Positions 9,926-20,984 of a DNA stretch of 64,000 bases are shown here, piece after piece (the stretch's first letter is position 1; every line of letters begins with the position of its first letter). Position numbers and translations under genes: made by a program. The DNA is from Phytophthora sp. 'mugwort' (lineage: Eukaryota > Oomycota > Peronosporomycetes > Peronosporales > Peronosporaceae), in assembly GCA_033558025.1 (NCBI GenBank), contig JAUCEF010000004.1:744001-808000 (forward strand). Reading direction: 5' to 3'. Below the pieces are notes generated by a model. That model ran no database searches, was not told the origin of the DNA, and saw nothing but the letters and a program-made list of their open reading frames with translations.

Positions 9926-12900
9926 AAACATGTTGGCAGACAACATGTTAACAATAGCACAGGCCTAGATAAACGGCTCGATACTTTAATCAAGTCTAAA
10001 CGGCCAAATTACGAAGAAGGGGAACGGCTCGTTTCTGAAGAAATGCACAGGGTGGGGGAGAAAGTACCAAGAAAAGGCCCGGAGGGAATCACATCGCGGG
10101 AAAGAACGGCCAGCCGGTTATGTGCCAAAATGGGTGCACCGACCCTGCCAAATCCATTTATTTCCTGATCATCAGGGCGGTTCAGTTGCCGGTAGCCGCC
10201 ACAGACAGTCATTTGGGAGTTTGACGGGGAAAAAACACGCTCGTCGGGAAAAGGGCGGAGCTTCGGACGACCCAACGTGAGCACGCGCTATGGCTCCAGT
10301 CGCTCGAGGATCTGAGCGATATGGAGCTCCAACTGCGGCTGGCCGAGCGGCAGCGGAACTTGCAGAAACCCGGCCTGCTAGCAAAACCCCATCCGCCAGG
10401 CTCAAAGCAGATGGCGACGAAACAGAGATGGCGTCTGCGCCCACAACGCCCCAGCCCGCCACCGCGAGCACGACCACGCTCCCGGGCTCGGATAAAATTC
10501 GACGAGACCGCATGCTTGACCAGTTGTGCAATAAGACGAAACCGCGGATGGGGCAAGCAGGTTGCCTACCAGCTCGCCCTGACGGCGGCGGAGAAGAAAC
10601 GCAAGGCGGCTGAAAGCGCCGCAGAGAAGAAGCGTGCGGCCGCTGCAACGGACAAAAAAAAGTGTAGTTGCGTCCAGGGGAAGGCCGTGCCTAGTGCCGT
10701 CCGGCAGCCTGCGGCAAAGAGGGCTGCAAAACCGCCCCACGAAGAAGCAGATGGAGAAGCGCAAGAAGGAGGAGGACGCTCGCGCGCGGCTGCGCCGTAC
10801 CAAAGGAAGCCGAAGCAAGCGGCGAAGAGGCGCATCGGACCGCGCTGCTTCGGTTGGAGTAGCAAACATCACGCACGGCTGCCACGGAGAGGCAAGCCTC
10901 GGAGGCTAAGCGTGCTTCGGGTACAAAGGCGACCGGCAAGAGGCGCGCGAGGACGGCGCCGTACGGGGATGCTGATGACTCCAGTAACGGCTCCCATGTT
11001 AGCGATACATCGCTCCCAAACCTTGAATTGGTGGAGGTAGAGGTCCCGGTGACCCCAGTTCGCCAAGCGAAGTATGTGACTGCATGGTTTGGGTATCCTG
11101 CAGTTTATAACAACATGTACTAACCCAACATATTGTTTCTACGGGTATGTTTGTTAATTCTTTGTGACTAGCATCGTTGCTGAAGCTGATCATACTACGT
11201 TGCTGCAGTTGTACATGGTACTGCCGTAAATATTGTTGCCCCCTGGCGAGCTGGTGTCAGGTGGTGATATGCCAATAGACTACGGTGACGAAGGCGGCGG
11301 CGGCGTGGATGCAGAGGACGCCGAATTGGGGTGATGCAACGATGACGAGGTGGAGGAGGCTGTTGACGCATAAGCGGGGGGGGGGGGGGGTATTGCCGTA
11401 GGTAAGGCTGAAGAGCGGTCAGCTGCCGATACTACTTCTTGGCCAGCTGTTCTGCAGGAGGACCAGATGGCGGATTTTGCTCGCGATGAGGCTCCGGCAC
11501 GTCAGATACGTGATGATGGATGGGAGCTCGGTAAATGTCATGCGGGTGTTTGACAATATGAGCTGCATCGTATTCTGACAACATGTTACGTTTGGTGGCT
11601 TGTCTGTTGGTGCGCCACAACCAGACTACTTTCCGCCTGGCGTCGCATACCCAGGCCTGCACGATGGTGAGGCAGACCTATCGCACTCTTGTTGGCTCTG
11701 GCGGACTCCCACTCGCCCTGTTCCTGTACTTCCTTCTGAAGGGAATGTGGCGCAAGATCGCCAAGGAAAGCAACCGGTACTGCAATCAGCACCTGGACGA
11801 GCGGGTAGATCGAATGTACAAGAAGCAGAAAGGAACGACACGCCAAACCAGAGCCGGAATTTACGAGCAGGAGGCGGGAAAGTTGCCGATCAAGCCGTAC
11901 GAGCTGCTGGTCTGCATGAGCCTGTTCGTGGCGCGCCTACTAACGCCACACACGCGCAACTTCGCGAATCACTGGACTACGACTGCTGTGGTTAAAAATT
12001 TTGAAACACTTTCATGCATACAACTTTGGCGTCGTGCCTCCAGGTACGTCCGGGCGTTACATGCCCCGCAATCGGTTCGCCCACATCATGCAGCATCTTC
12101 ACTTCACGAACAACGCGCATCCCAAGCGTTGCCGGACCGCGCCTGGAAGGTGCGCTCGGTCGTGGACACGATGCAGACAACGTTCCGGCAAGGTTTTAAA
12201 ACGCCAGACGTGGCGTTCGACAAAGTGGTCATCCCGTCGCGCAGCCGTTTCAACAGGACCTGACAGTACCTCAAGGACAAGCCCCACAAGTGGGGAACCA
12301 AGCTTTTTATAACGTTCTGTGCTAACACCTCTTACTGCCTACGGTACGTGTTTGGTCTGTGTGTATCTGCCCGCCTTGTACATGCCTTGCTCGTGGATGT
12401 CCTGCATGTGCTTTGATTTGCCCCGCGGTCCCCTCATGGGGATACGCGGGGATCTTGGTTTGGCTAAGTCTAACATGTTTTGTTTTGCTTACATGTCCTG
12501 GTCGCTCATGGTGTTTTATGACAACATGTTGACTTAGGCTAGAAGTGTACTGTGGCAAGGGCCAACACGCAAGTGAGATCGGCACCGCGGCGGACACAAA
12601 CTCCGGACCGGCGGCCATCCTAAGGAACCTCAATGCTGTCCTACCGCCTTGGAAGCCCGGTGTATACCGCTGTGTTGTCACAGACCGATTCTATACCTCG
12701 GTGCAACTTGCTTACCAGCTGCTGCATCGAGGAGTGTACTCCGCCAGCACAGTGATTACTGGGCGGCTGGGCTATAGCCAGGTGATCCGCTAGAAGAACC
12801 GCCCGCATCCAGAGAGCATTGTGCGCGGCACCACATGGATGGCTGTCACCAAAAACTGCCCATGCATGACTGCCGCCGTGTGGTGGGACAACAGGCCCGT

Positions 12901-14414
12901 CCGCATTCTCGCCACCGTCTGCAGTCGCGCTATGGACACATGTGGTACGTGCGCTCCTTAATCAGATACTAGTTGTTCACTGACAACATGTTTATGCTGT
13001 ACACGTGTTCAGAACAACATGTTAACTTAGATACTGACTGTTGTGAACTATGTGTGCGATACGTAGAACGGCGCACGCGTGGCGGGCGGAGCGTGCCAGT
13101 GTCCTGTCCAACTATGGTACGTGAGTACAAGAAATGGATGGGTGAGGCTGACGTACACGGTCAGCTCCGCCTGCAGCGCTACTCGCTGCAGATTGTCGTA
13201 CCTTTACGGAAGTACTGCAAGACTTTGTTCCTTCGTCTCGTGGACATGGCGCTCGTGAACACCTTCATCGTTCACCGGGAGGCCAAGGAACGAAACGGCT
13301 AGGCGAAGCCGGCGCACAGCACCTTCTGCAGCCGCTCCAGGCGCAACTGCTTAATGTCTCCGCCAGAGACATGGCGGACACGGTGCGTTGGCTACATTGG
13401 ATGGCCATTAGACTGATTACTAGATGCGCTGACCTTTTGGGAGTTTTACGTGTATCTCTGTGCATTCTATGTATAGGCTACAAGCCCGGGAACGCCGGCG
13501 CAGGGCTCGCCAGCTCCTCTCCCTACGTCTGTGCCTCGCGGGCACAAACTAGTGATGTGCCCGGAGACACAGCCGCTTGGAGGGCGAGCCGCGTGCGGCC
13601 GCACCAATGCAAATTTTGCAGCAACAGGATGCCGAAGGTCGGTCAGCGCTTGGGCACTCGGTGGTACTGCCCCCCATGCAGCGAGAACGACAAGGCTTGG
13701 TATGTATTCCATACGCTTTGCTGCTCTATGGAGCTGTGCTCAACGACTAACTTGTGATCTGTTGGTGTCTACCTATGCAACGTTGGGCGGCCGCACAGCG
13801 AGAACGGCCATACCTGCCACCAAGTATGGCATCTCGAGTGGGACCCCCTCCCCCCCCGCCTCGCTGTGGGCGCGACATCCAGATGCGGGCCGTGGGGGGA
13901 AGCAGAAGAAGAAGCGCCGGCGCCGCACCGCGAGCATGCTGCAGAAGACAACACGCCAGATGAGGAGGAGGAAGCGCTCGAGGAGGAGAACAAGACTGAG
14001 GATACGGTCGACGTACAAGGAGAGCAGACTGCCGCGGCAACTTCCTCCTTTGTGAAGGTGTTGAATGACGTCGCGAATGCCGACTCCAGCAACGAAGTCG
14101 ACCGTAGCTTAGTGCCATGCTTTTCAATACATGTAGCCATTCCCTTTACATAGCCAATGTTTCCTTCCTGTTGCGTTTCGTCCTTGTCCAGCCTCCGATT
14201 TAAGGACTAAGTGCACATGTTGTTTGAACAACAAGTTAGCTGCGCCTGCACAGAAATCGGCCAAAAAAGCAGCGTGGGTGGACAACATGTTGTTTTGGCA
14301 CGGCTACACACCAAATTGGTGGTTGCGTTTTCCAGAGCCAGGCTCACGTACTAGATAAACTATAGATAATTCAAGTGTTGCATCGTCCATAACATGTTGT
14401 TCAAGCAACATGTT
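9926..14414. repeat. dispersed AACATGTT palindrome cluster
   Basis: The 8-bp palindrome AACATGTT occurs at 9927, 9942, 11580, 12472, 12523, 12985, 13016, 14284, 14391 and 14407. Near-matches are at 11112, 11126 and 14214. Most copies are flanked as ACAACATGTT. They lie in the 5' flank, in the introns and in the 3' flank of the piggyBac-like element, mostly outside coding sequence. Two introns share the string ACAACATGTT followed by (G/A)ACTTAG. Confidence 0.65.
10290..14152 (+). pseudogene. piggyBac-like transposase (DDE), intron-containing, inactivated
   Basis: In order along the strand: an Ala/Lys-rich basic N-terminus (10290-10900, broken by a frame change); an acidic segment; a transposase N-terminal block (ESNRYCNQHLDERV, near 11770); the block RNRFAHIMQHLHF (near 12070); a KPHKWGTKLF block (near 12280); EVYCGKGQ after an intron; a VVTDRFYTS block (near 12675); and the C-terminal block with SLQIVVPLRKY. 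A Cys-rich zinc-ribbon-like tail (CKFCSNRM ... WYCPPCSEND) follows near 13610-13690. Likely introns are 12344-12537, 12945-13066 and about 13383-13472. In-frame stops (for example after FNRT near 12261, and TAG near 12792) and frame changes show that it is dead. This order matches the DDE_Tnp_1_7 family. Confidence 0.75.
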
Positions 14415-14829
14415 TGAGTTTTTGGACAGTTGGCAAACCCAGCGGGGGTGTTGGTGGGTTAAAGCGTTTGTAAAAATGCATGCACACATTTGGCTTGTGT
14501 TGCAACTAGCCGAGCGTGACCGCGTACGCGGCGGTGGGTTTAGTTTTGGTCCCAGTATATGGGACTCCCTATGCGCATCTGCAGTGTCAAGACCAAGAGG
14601 GAGCAGAACCATTCGTGCCTCGCACACCCTGTATGTCGGGCCTCTATTTCAGGAATGAAACGACGCGGGCTAAAAATATATTTCAATTTTCAAGCAATCG
14701 TTTTATTCCACTAATGGCCGCCTTCGGCGGAAGGCTGTTTGAGCGAATGAGGTCCGCCTTCGCTACGCTCGGCAGCCAATGAGATTGCGGCTAGAAATCA
14801 CGTTATGGCGTGACAGACGGCCGGAGGGA

Positions 14830-16153
14830 CGCTAGTGTTGAGTTTTAGAAAAGCGGATAGTGAACTCGCTCCGTGCTACTTTTTCTTCCACGAAGTACTT
14901 TGGTCGATATGTTTGTTTCTGCCGTGAAGCTCAGGGTTTTGCAGATCATTATGCTACTTTGGTTGTCTTCCGTTATCAGTGTGGGCTTTGAGCTATCGTA
15001 GCCTCGTTTCCTTTCGCAGTAGCTTAATGTAGATTAGTTTTTGCATGCTGTAGCACAGTGGAATGTACTCTGCTTCTGTCGTGGAGAGAACCACAGTGTG
15101 ATGTCTTCTTGAGACCAGGCTAATTGGACTGTTGCAGAACCTGGTGATGTAGCCACCAATGCATTGACGTGTGGCTTGGTATGCTGCTATTCTGACTCCG
15201 TGTATGCCATAAGATATTCATCAGATTGTAGGAACGCTAAGTCCACCTAGAGTTATGCCGAAGTCCCTTGTGCCATTGAGGTAGTGCAGGCAATGTTTTA
15301 CGGCGTTCCAATGAGGTAGACCAGGGTTGTCTAGGTACTGACTGATTTCACGGATAAAGAAAGCGAGGTCAGGGCAAGTACCTGTCATCAGGTACAGGAT
15401 GCTACCTACAGCTTCTTGATACGGCTTGTTGACCATGTGTGCCTTAGCTTCGTCGTCAGTAGGACAGTCTGTGGTATTTAGCTTTTGTAAGATCGGAGTG
15501 CTTTTGGGATGACTATCTAACATCCCGAATCTGTCAAGCACTTTGGTTGCATAGCTCTTCTGGTTTATGAAGATTGAGCGATTTGATCGATTCCTTTCGA
15601 TGGTCCAGCCAAGGAGGTAGTATACTACCCCTAAATCGGTCATGTGGAACTCAGAGTTCAGGGCCGATTTGACCCGAGCAACGACTTGATTGGGTGGGGA
15701 GAGAATAATAGGTCATCGACGTAAACCGACGTGTAATACAGTGTATTAAAAATAACTTTAAAAGAAAAATGCAACGGTCCTTAACTAAGCGAATGAAGCC
15801 AAGACGTTCGAGGTATTTTTCAAGGTATGGTACGAGTCTTGAGGCGCTTGCTTGATTCCATAGAAGTTCTTACCAAGTCTGCATATCCGACCAGGGTGAT
15901 TGATCCTGTGAGTCGGACTCCTCTGGCTGTTCAATTAAGATTTCCACGTCATGTGAACCATTCAGGAAAGCTGTTTTAACATCCATCTGTTCAACCTCAT
16001 AGTCAAGAATGGCTGCAAGCGTGAGCAGCAGTCGAAGCACTTCAATCCGTAATACAGGTGAGAATTCTTCAGTGTACTCAACAATCAATGCCATACTTCT
16101 AGTAGAACCTTTAATGACCAGGCAAGCTTTAAAGCGCACAACACGACCGTTTT
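14830..16153 (-). pseudogene. Copia reverse transcriptase/RNase H segment (3' half of split element)
   Basis: The minus strand encodes a Copia-type RT start (GRVVRFKACLVIKG, VEQMDVKTAFLNG) at 16150-15870. After a frame break come the RT end and connection (LGVVYYLLGWTIERN, GSILYLMTGTCPDL, HWNAVKHCLHYLNGT) at 15643-15221. RNase H remnants (STTEAEYI) follow near 15070. The RT catalytic Asp-Asp block falls in the degraded stretch 15650-15870. The 5' half of the same element is at 23685-25622; the Gypsy element at 16154-23684 interrupts it inside the RT coding sequence. Confidence 0.8.
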
Positions 16154-16583
16154 TGTAATGGGGGTGTTCCTGATGGATGGCCCATGACCAGTTGATATGA
16201 TCACACAATATGGGACGCCCACACACTAGGTACGGATCGTATCTAGGAGAGAAGACACACCACTAAGTACGGATCGCACTTAGACAGGAGATACAGTCAG
16301 GTACGAATCGCACTTAGGAAGGATGCATGGCTTGAGAACCACCCATTGAGAAACCAGTGACTTAAGGGATGCATTATTTAGGCAGTTTACAGTAAGTAGG
16401 AACATAGGAGCATGTTAATAAAGACTCAGTTAAAATATCTAACCTGGAAGTTCGCAAGTCGTGGGAACCTTGTCCCGCGGATTATTGGAAAGCTAGGATT
16501 TCACGTGTGACAAGAAGACAGACGCAGGGCGTTTGTCTCGGTTAGAAGCTACGCTTCCTCAGGCCAGGGTGCGTGTAACCCCC
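16154..16583 (+). repeat. Gypsy 5' LTR
   Basis: It is a direct repeat of 23237-23684. It contains three tandem-like copies of a unit with core GTACG(G/A)ATCG(C/T)A between about 16229 and 16315. The 3' LTR has four. A TTAATAAAGACTC block near 16415 could contribute to transcript-end formation. Confidence 0.85.
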
Positions 16584-16599
16584 AGCACACCTGGTAGTA

Positions 16600-17882
16600 C
16601 TTGTAGTCAATCCCACGACCGTCGCGGATTGCTAAGCAATCAAGTTCTCTTTGAGTATGGAAGAATCAGGGAGTCGAATGCCGTCTCGCCAAGACTTCCG
16701 TCAAATATCGGATGCCCACTGGGCCACCTTAAAGAAGATGATTATCCTTCTAGGCGAGCAGGCTTTCGCTCACTGTCTGCGGAAGAGCAGAGAGCCCACG
16801 TTGAACGTTTTGACAAGTACCTCGAGACCTCACTCATCGCACATGAGAGCGCCGCAGCCCAAGAAGCTGCACGCGCGACAGTATTGGCGAAAGCCGAGAG
16901 CGCAGGTCAATCCGCTGCGCGGGAGTTCGCTACCTTCGCTTCGCGACAAGGTTCGACGAAGGCGGTCAAGATGACGGTTCCCAAGTTCGACGGGAAAGGC
17001 GTCGGACAGCTTAATCTTCTGGATCCGCGAGATCGAGATCGCGCTGAGCACAGGGTAGGTCGGCCCGTGCATGGGCTATGGCTCGAGAGACCTCGTCTCC
17101 GGGGTATTTCACCTCATGGTCGTTCATGGAACAGGAGCTTCGCAAGAATTTCCTGTTGGCTAACGTTGCGTATCGCCATCGCCCCCTGTTCTTGCGATGC
17201 AAGCGTTCCCACCAAGACTATGTCATGGAACTGCAAAACCTGGAGGCGGCTATGGCCGGTACTCCCATCTCGGGGGACGTGAAGGTCATGGACGGTGTCC
17301 ACACGGGTCCGGTGCGGATGGAGCTCTTTCGCCGTTTAACCCAAGACCTTCAACGAGGCAGTACACATCGCTCTGCTGGAAGACTTCTGTGTGCGTTCTG
17401 CACAGGGGCATGCGGGTCCTTTGGACGCGTCTGAGGGCCCCACCCCCATGGAGATCGCTACTGCAGAGTCGGCTCGACTCTCCGCGAAGAAATCACGAGC
17501 GAGTGGTCGTTGCTTCGGCGGAAAGGAAGTAGGTCACTTCCGTCGCAATTACCCGACAAACCCGTGGCGCGTCAACCGTGGCAAGGCCACCTCGGCGTCG
17601 CCGTCGCTCAATGTAATTGAGTCCTACTTGCCGGAAACGATGGCTCCCAGTAGGTGCGGACGCCGTGCTGGGAGACTCCGCTCTTTCCGGTCAATGGTGG
17701 CTTCGCCACCTCCCCGTCCGGGGGAGAAAGGCCCTCAGACAACGTTGGTGTTTCTCTCGGTGACCGCTACGCAGTCTAACCTCGTGGTCGTCACCGCCGT
17801 CAGATGGTATGATGAACCTATGATCATCCTGATCGGTTCTGGAGCGTCCTACAATTGTTGCAACGAAAACCAGCGTTGCTAG
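16600..17882 (+). pseudogene. Gypsy gag, broken
   Basis: Gag is spread over three frames. The first part (FRSLSAEEQRAHVERFDKYL) precedes KAVKMTVPKFDGKG, typical of oomycete Gypsy Gag. The second frame carries the capsid block SWSFMEQELRKNFLLANVAYR (near 17120). The third carries PTPMEIATAESARLS and a damaged zinc knuckle (RCFGGKEVGHFRRNYP, near 17507), which has lost its second and last Cys. The frameshifts and broken knuckle indicate no function. Confidence 0.7.
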
Positions 17883-20800
17883 GAACAGTACACGGTATGC
17901 CAAAGCTTTAGAAGACTCTAAGAGTAATCATAATGTGTATGTTCGCTTAGCGACTGGTTCAATTCTATCGACGCGGAAGGTTCTCCTCCTTTTGACTGTC
18001 AAATTTGACGACATTAACTCAGTCGAACCGTTCATTGTCCTCGATATGGATGATCGATACGACCTGACCCTCGGCATGCCCTGTCTTGTGAAGCACGAGC
18101 CATCGATCGCTGGCGCAGTCCCACCATTGGTGCTAGCCCCAAACCTCTTGTGGATCGAGCTTTAGCGGGTCATATCCCCTCCTCACCCTGTGCCGGGTCG
18201 TGCACGAGCACAGAGCGCCACGTGGAGAACGACACTTCGCCGGCTCTGCCGAATGCGTGGTCGTTTCGGAATCCAATGTGGTCGAGAAGAGGTTCTCACA
18301 ACGCAACGCATCCGAGCGGGTTCAGCTCAAGCAGATGAGGATGACGCTGACGACTGACGACTGACGACGGACGTCGCGCAACCCAAGGTGGCCGAGCAGA
18401 GGCTTCCACGAATGAATGGATTGACAGCGAGGCTGCATCCCTACCTGCTAGCCCAGTGAGCGGGGTGCCCACCGCTGTGGTCATTGATACACTCACGGGA
18501 AACCGCAAGGCGGGTGTTAAGCTAACTCCCTTACCCGGGGTGTCGGAGCTCATGGAGCTCGAGGAGCTACCATACGTGGAGTTCCTCAAATCATGGAAGG
18601 CGGGAGCAATTGAAGATCTCGTCTTTCTCCGACGAGAGGAGGACTCGATAGAACTTAATAGCTCGTCGGTCATGAACCCAGACGTTCTAGTAGAGATTTG
18701 GGCCTCGCAGAGCCAACGGCGCTATCGCGCAGCCATTTTAAAGGATCCCTCGGATCCTTATTGTCCCCTGGTGAAGAAGTTCTCGGATGTGGTCTCCGAC
18801 CCCCCCCCCCTTCCACATTACCACCGGACCGTGGCGTTCGCCACTGAATCGACTTGGGGTCTGGTACCAAGTACTGCACCACAGGTCAGTGGCCGCTTCC
18901 AAAGGAACAAGTCGATGTGACCGACGCGTACTTCGCGGCGTAGCATGCCGCCGGCATGGTGTGCGAGTCAAAGTCGCCGCAATCGTCCCCGACGTTCCGT
19001 GTGCGCAAACCCAACGGGAAATGGCGTATGGTTCACACGCCTTCAATAAGCTGAATTCTGCCACCATACCGGCGTCAACGCCTATTCCTGGGAAGGATGT
19101 GTTACAGAACAACAAGGCGGGCTGCATGGTGTTCAGCGCGCTCGACATGGTCGATGGATACTATCAGCTACTGATGCGGGAATCGGGTATTCCTCTGACA
19201 GCAGTGAGTACTCCCAGAGGGATGTTGTGGGAATGGAGGTGATGCCCCAAGGGCTATCGAACGCGCCAGCGACATTTATCGCTTGGTGACACAGCTATTC
19301 TGACCGCTGCGGCAATTTGTGAGACCTACTTCGACGCAATCTTCGTTCACAGCTGTGTTGCGGATGGAAAGACCGACGTCCAAATCCACATTGCATACCT
19401 CCGTGAGGTTTTGTTGTGCATGAGGGAGAACCGTTTATATGCAAACATTAACAAATGAACCTTCGGCGCGGAAGAAATTCCGTTCCTCGGGTACTTCCTT
19501 GGGAGGGATGGCATAAGGGCTGACCGCGAGAAGATTGAAGCAATCTCGCAGTGGTCTGTGCCGACCTCCCAGCGGGATCTGCGCAAGTGGCTTGGCTCGC
19601 CAACTACTTCCACAAGTATAGCGAGAACCTCCTATAGAAATACGCAGAATGGTCATGGACCGATGCGGCTCAGAGAACCTTCGAAGCCATCAAGCCGAGT
19701 CTGCAGAGAGCCCCAATCCTGGAACTCCCCGACGAGGATCGCCCGTAGCGTTGTGAGTGACGCCTCTGTCTTTGCCATCGGCTGCGCCTGCTCCAAGTTG
19801 ATGACGAAGGCAGGGAGAGGGTGATCTCGTTCCAACCCCGGCAGTTGAAAGGTGCGGGAAAGAACTACCCAGTCCATGACATGGAACTCCTCGCAATGAA
19901 GTACGCGCTAATGAAGTTCAAAGTTCATCTGCTAGGCAGCAAGCCCTTAGTGATCTATACAGACCACACCTCGTTGAGGACGGTGACCTCGGCACCGCAT
20001 CTCTCTCAGCGCATGGCGAGATGGCTATCCTTCTTCGCCGATTACAACTTCATGGTGGTTTACAAGCCAGGCAAGCAAAACACTCTGGTAGACGCGATCT
20101 CCAGCAGACTAGACTACGAGCTAGCACACGCCGTGCTTCTCGAGTCGCCGCTCCGCGAGCGGATTCGTCAAGCTTACGCAGAAGACGACGATCTCAACTC
20201 TTCATTGACAATGGCTTCCGTCATCACGGCCTCCCAGAGGCATTTTTCAGTGACAGAGACCCTCAGTTTGTGTCTCCCTTCTGGCAACACCTGTTGCGAC
20301 TTCTCGGTACGAAGTTGGATATGTCCACAACGGACCATCCACAGACCGATGGTCAAACCGAACGCGTCCGCCGTGTCTTTGAAGATGTCTTGCGCAGTGT
20401 CTGCGTGGCAGAACCCACGAAGTGGAGCACACAGTTGGAGCAAGTGGAATTTGCGCTGAATAATGCGGTTCACCTGTCCACGAGATTCACCCCGTTCTAC
20501 ATAAATGGGTTGCGGCATCCGCGTACCGTTATCATTGCCTCCGGTTTCTCATTTGAATGAGGGAGGGTCTGTCGTCGACGACCCAATGGGTCTCAAAGGC
20601 GTACAGCCATCCGTGAAACGGACGTTCTTTCCTTCATCGAGGCTGGGGCAGCGATTCGTGTTCGAGTCCGTGACGCCATGGAAGCCGCCTAAGATCTACA
20701 AAAGGAAAACAGTGATCGCCCATGGGCGCAACAACACACAAGTGTTTAAAATTAGGGATTTGATGTTATTAAATGACAAAAAGCTTCTTATCCACACAGT

Positions 20801-20970
20801 GGCTTCGGTGGGGGAACACAAAACGCAAGCCACGATTCGTTGGGACGTTCACGGTCATTGGCGTCCAAGGCAACGCCTACACGCTGGATCCGCCATCGTC
20901 CATGGCGACGCATCCAACGTTCTACGTCGGCATGCTCAAATCGTATCAAGAGGCGGAGCACCTTCCTCCG
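17690..20970 (+). pseudogene. Gypsy pol: protease, RT, RNase H, integrase, broken
   Basis: The protease block has GSGASYNC near 17838, where the family has a D(T/S)GA active site, so the catalytic Asp is lost. RT fragments include MVFSALDMVDGYYQL (19127) and a MPQGLSNAPATF block (19240). RNase H/tether follows with DMELLAMKYALMKFKVHL, VIYTDHTSL and RWLSFFADYNF (19880-20090). The integrase core begins abruptly at FIDNGFRHHGLPEAFFSDRD (about 20205) and continues through DHPQTDGQTERV to the C-terminal THPTFYVGMLKSY region (about 20940). The HHCC zinc domain and first part of the integrase core are missing, so there is an internal deletion at about 20200. Confidence 0.8.
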
Positions 20971-20984
20971 GGTCTTTCGGAGAC

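Larger units (their letters stand above)
9881..14462 (+). mobile_element. piggyBac-like DNA transposon, degenerate
   Basis: The interior encodes a piggyBac-type transposase (separate entry). Proposed ends are the target tetranucleotide TTAA at 9881-9884, followed by CCCCC, and TTAA at 14459-14462, preceded by GGG. This is the arrangement expected of the superfamily, which inserts at TTAA and has termini starting with C runs. The two ends do not form a clear long inverted repeat, so the limits are uncertain. Non-coding parts carry many AACATGTT palindromes. 14463-14830 has no recognisable gene. Confidence 0.5.

Noticed and set aside
10402..10872. Minus-strand ORFs in the piggyBac-like N-terminal region
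   Set aside because: Arg/Ala-rich shadows of the Lys/Ala-rich forward frame.
14463..14830. Possible element end with small palindromes such as CCGCCTTCGGCGG
   Set aside because: Only short local palindromes; no repeat partner or ORF was found in the window.
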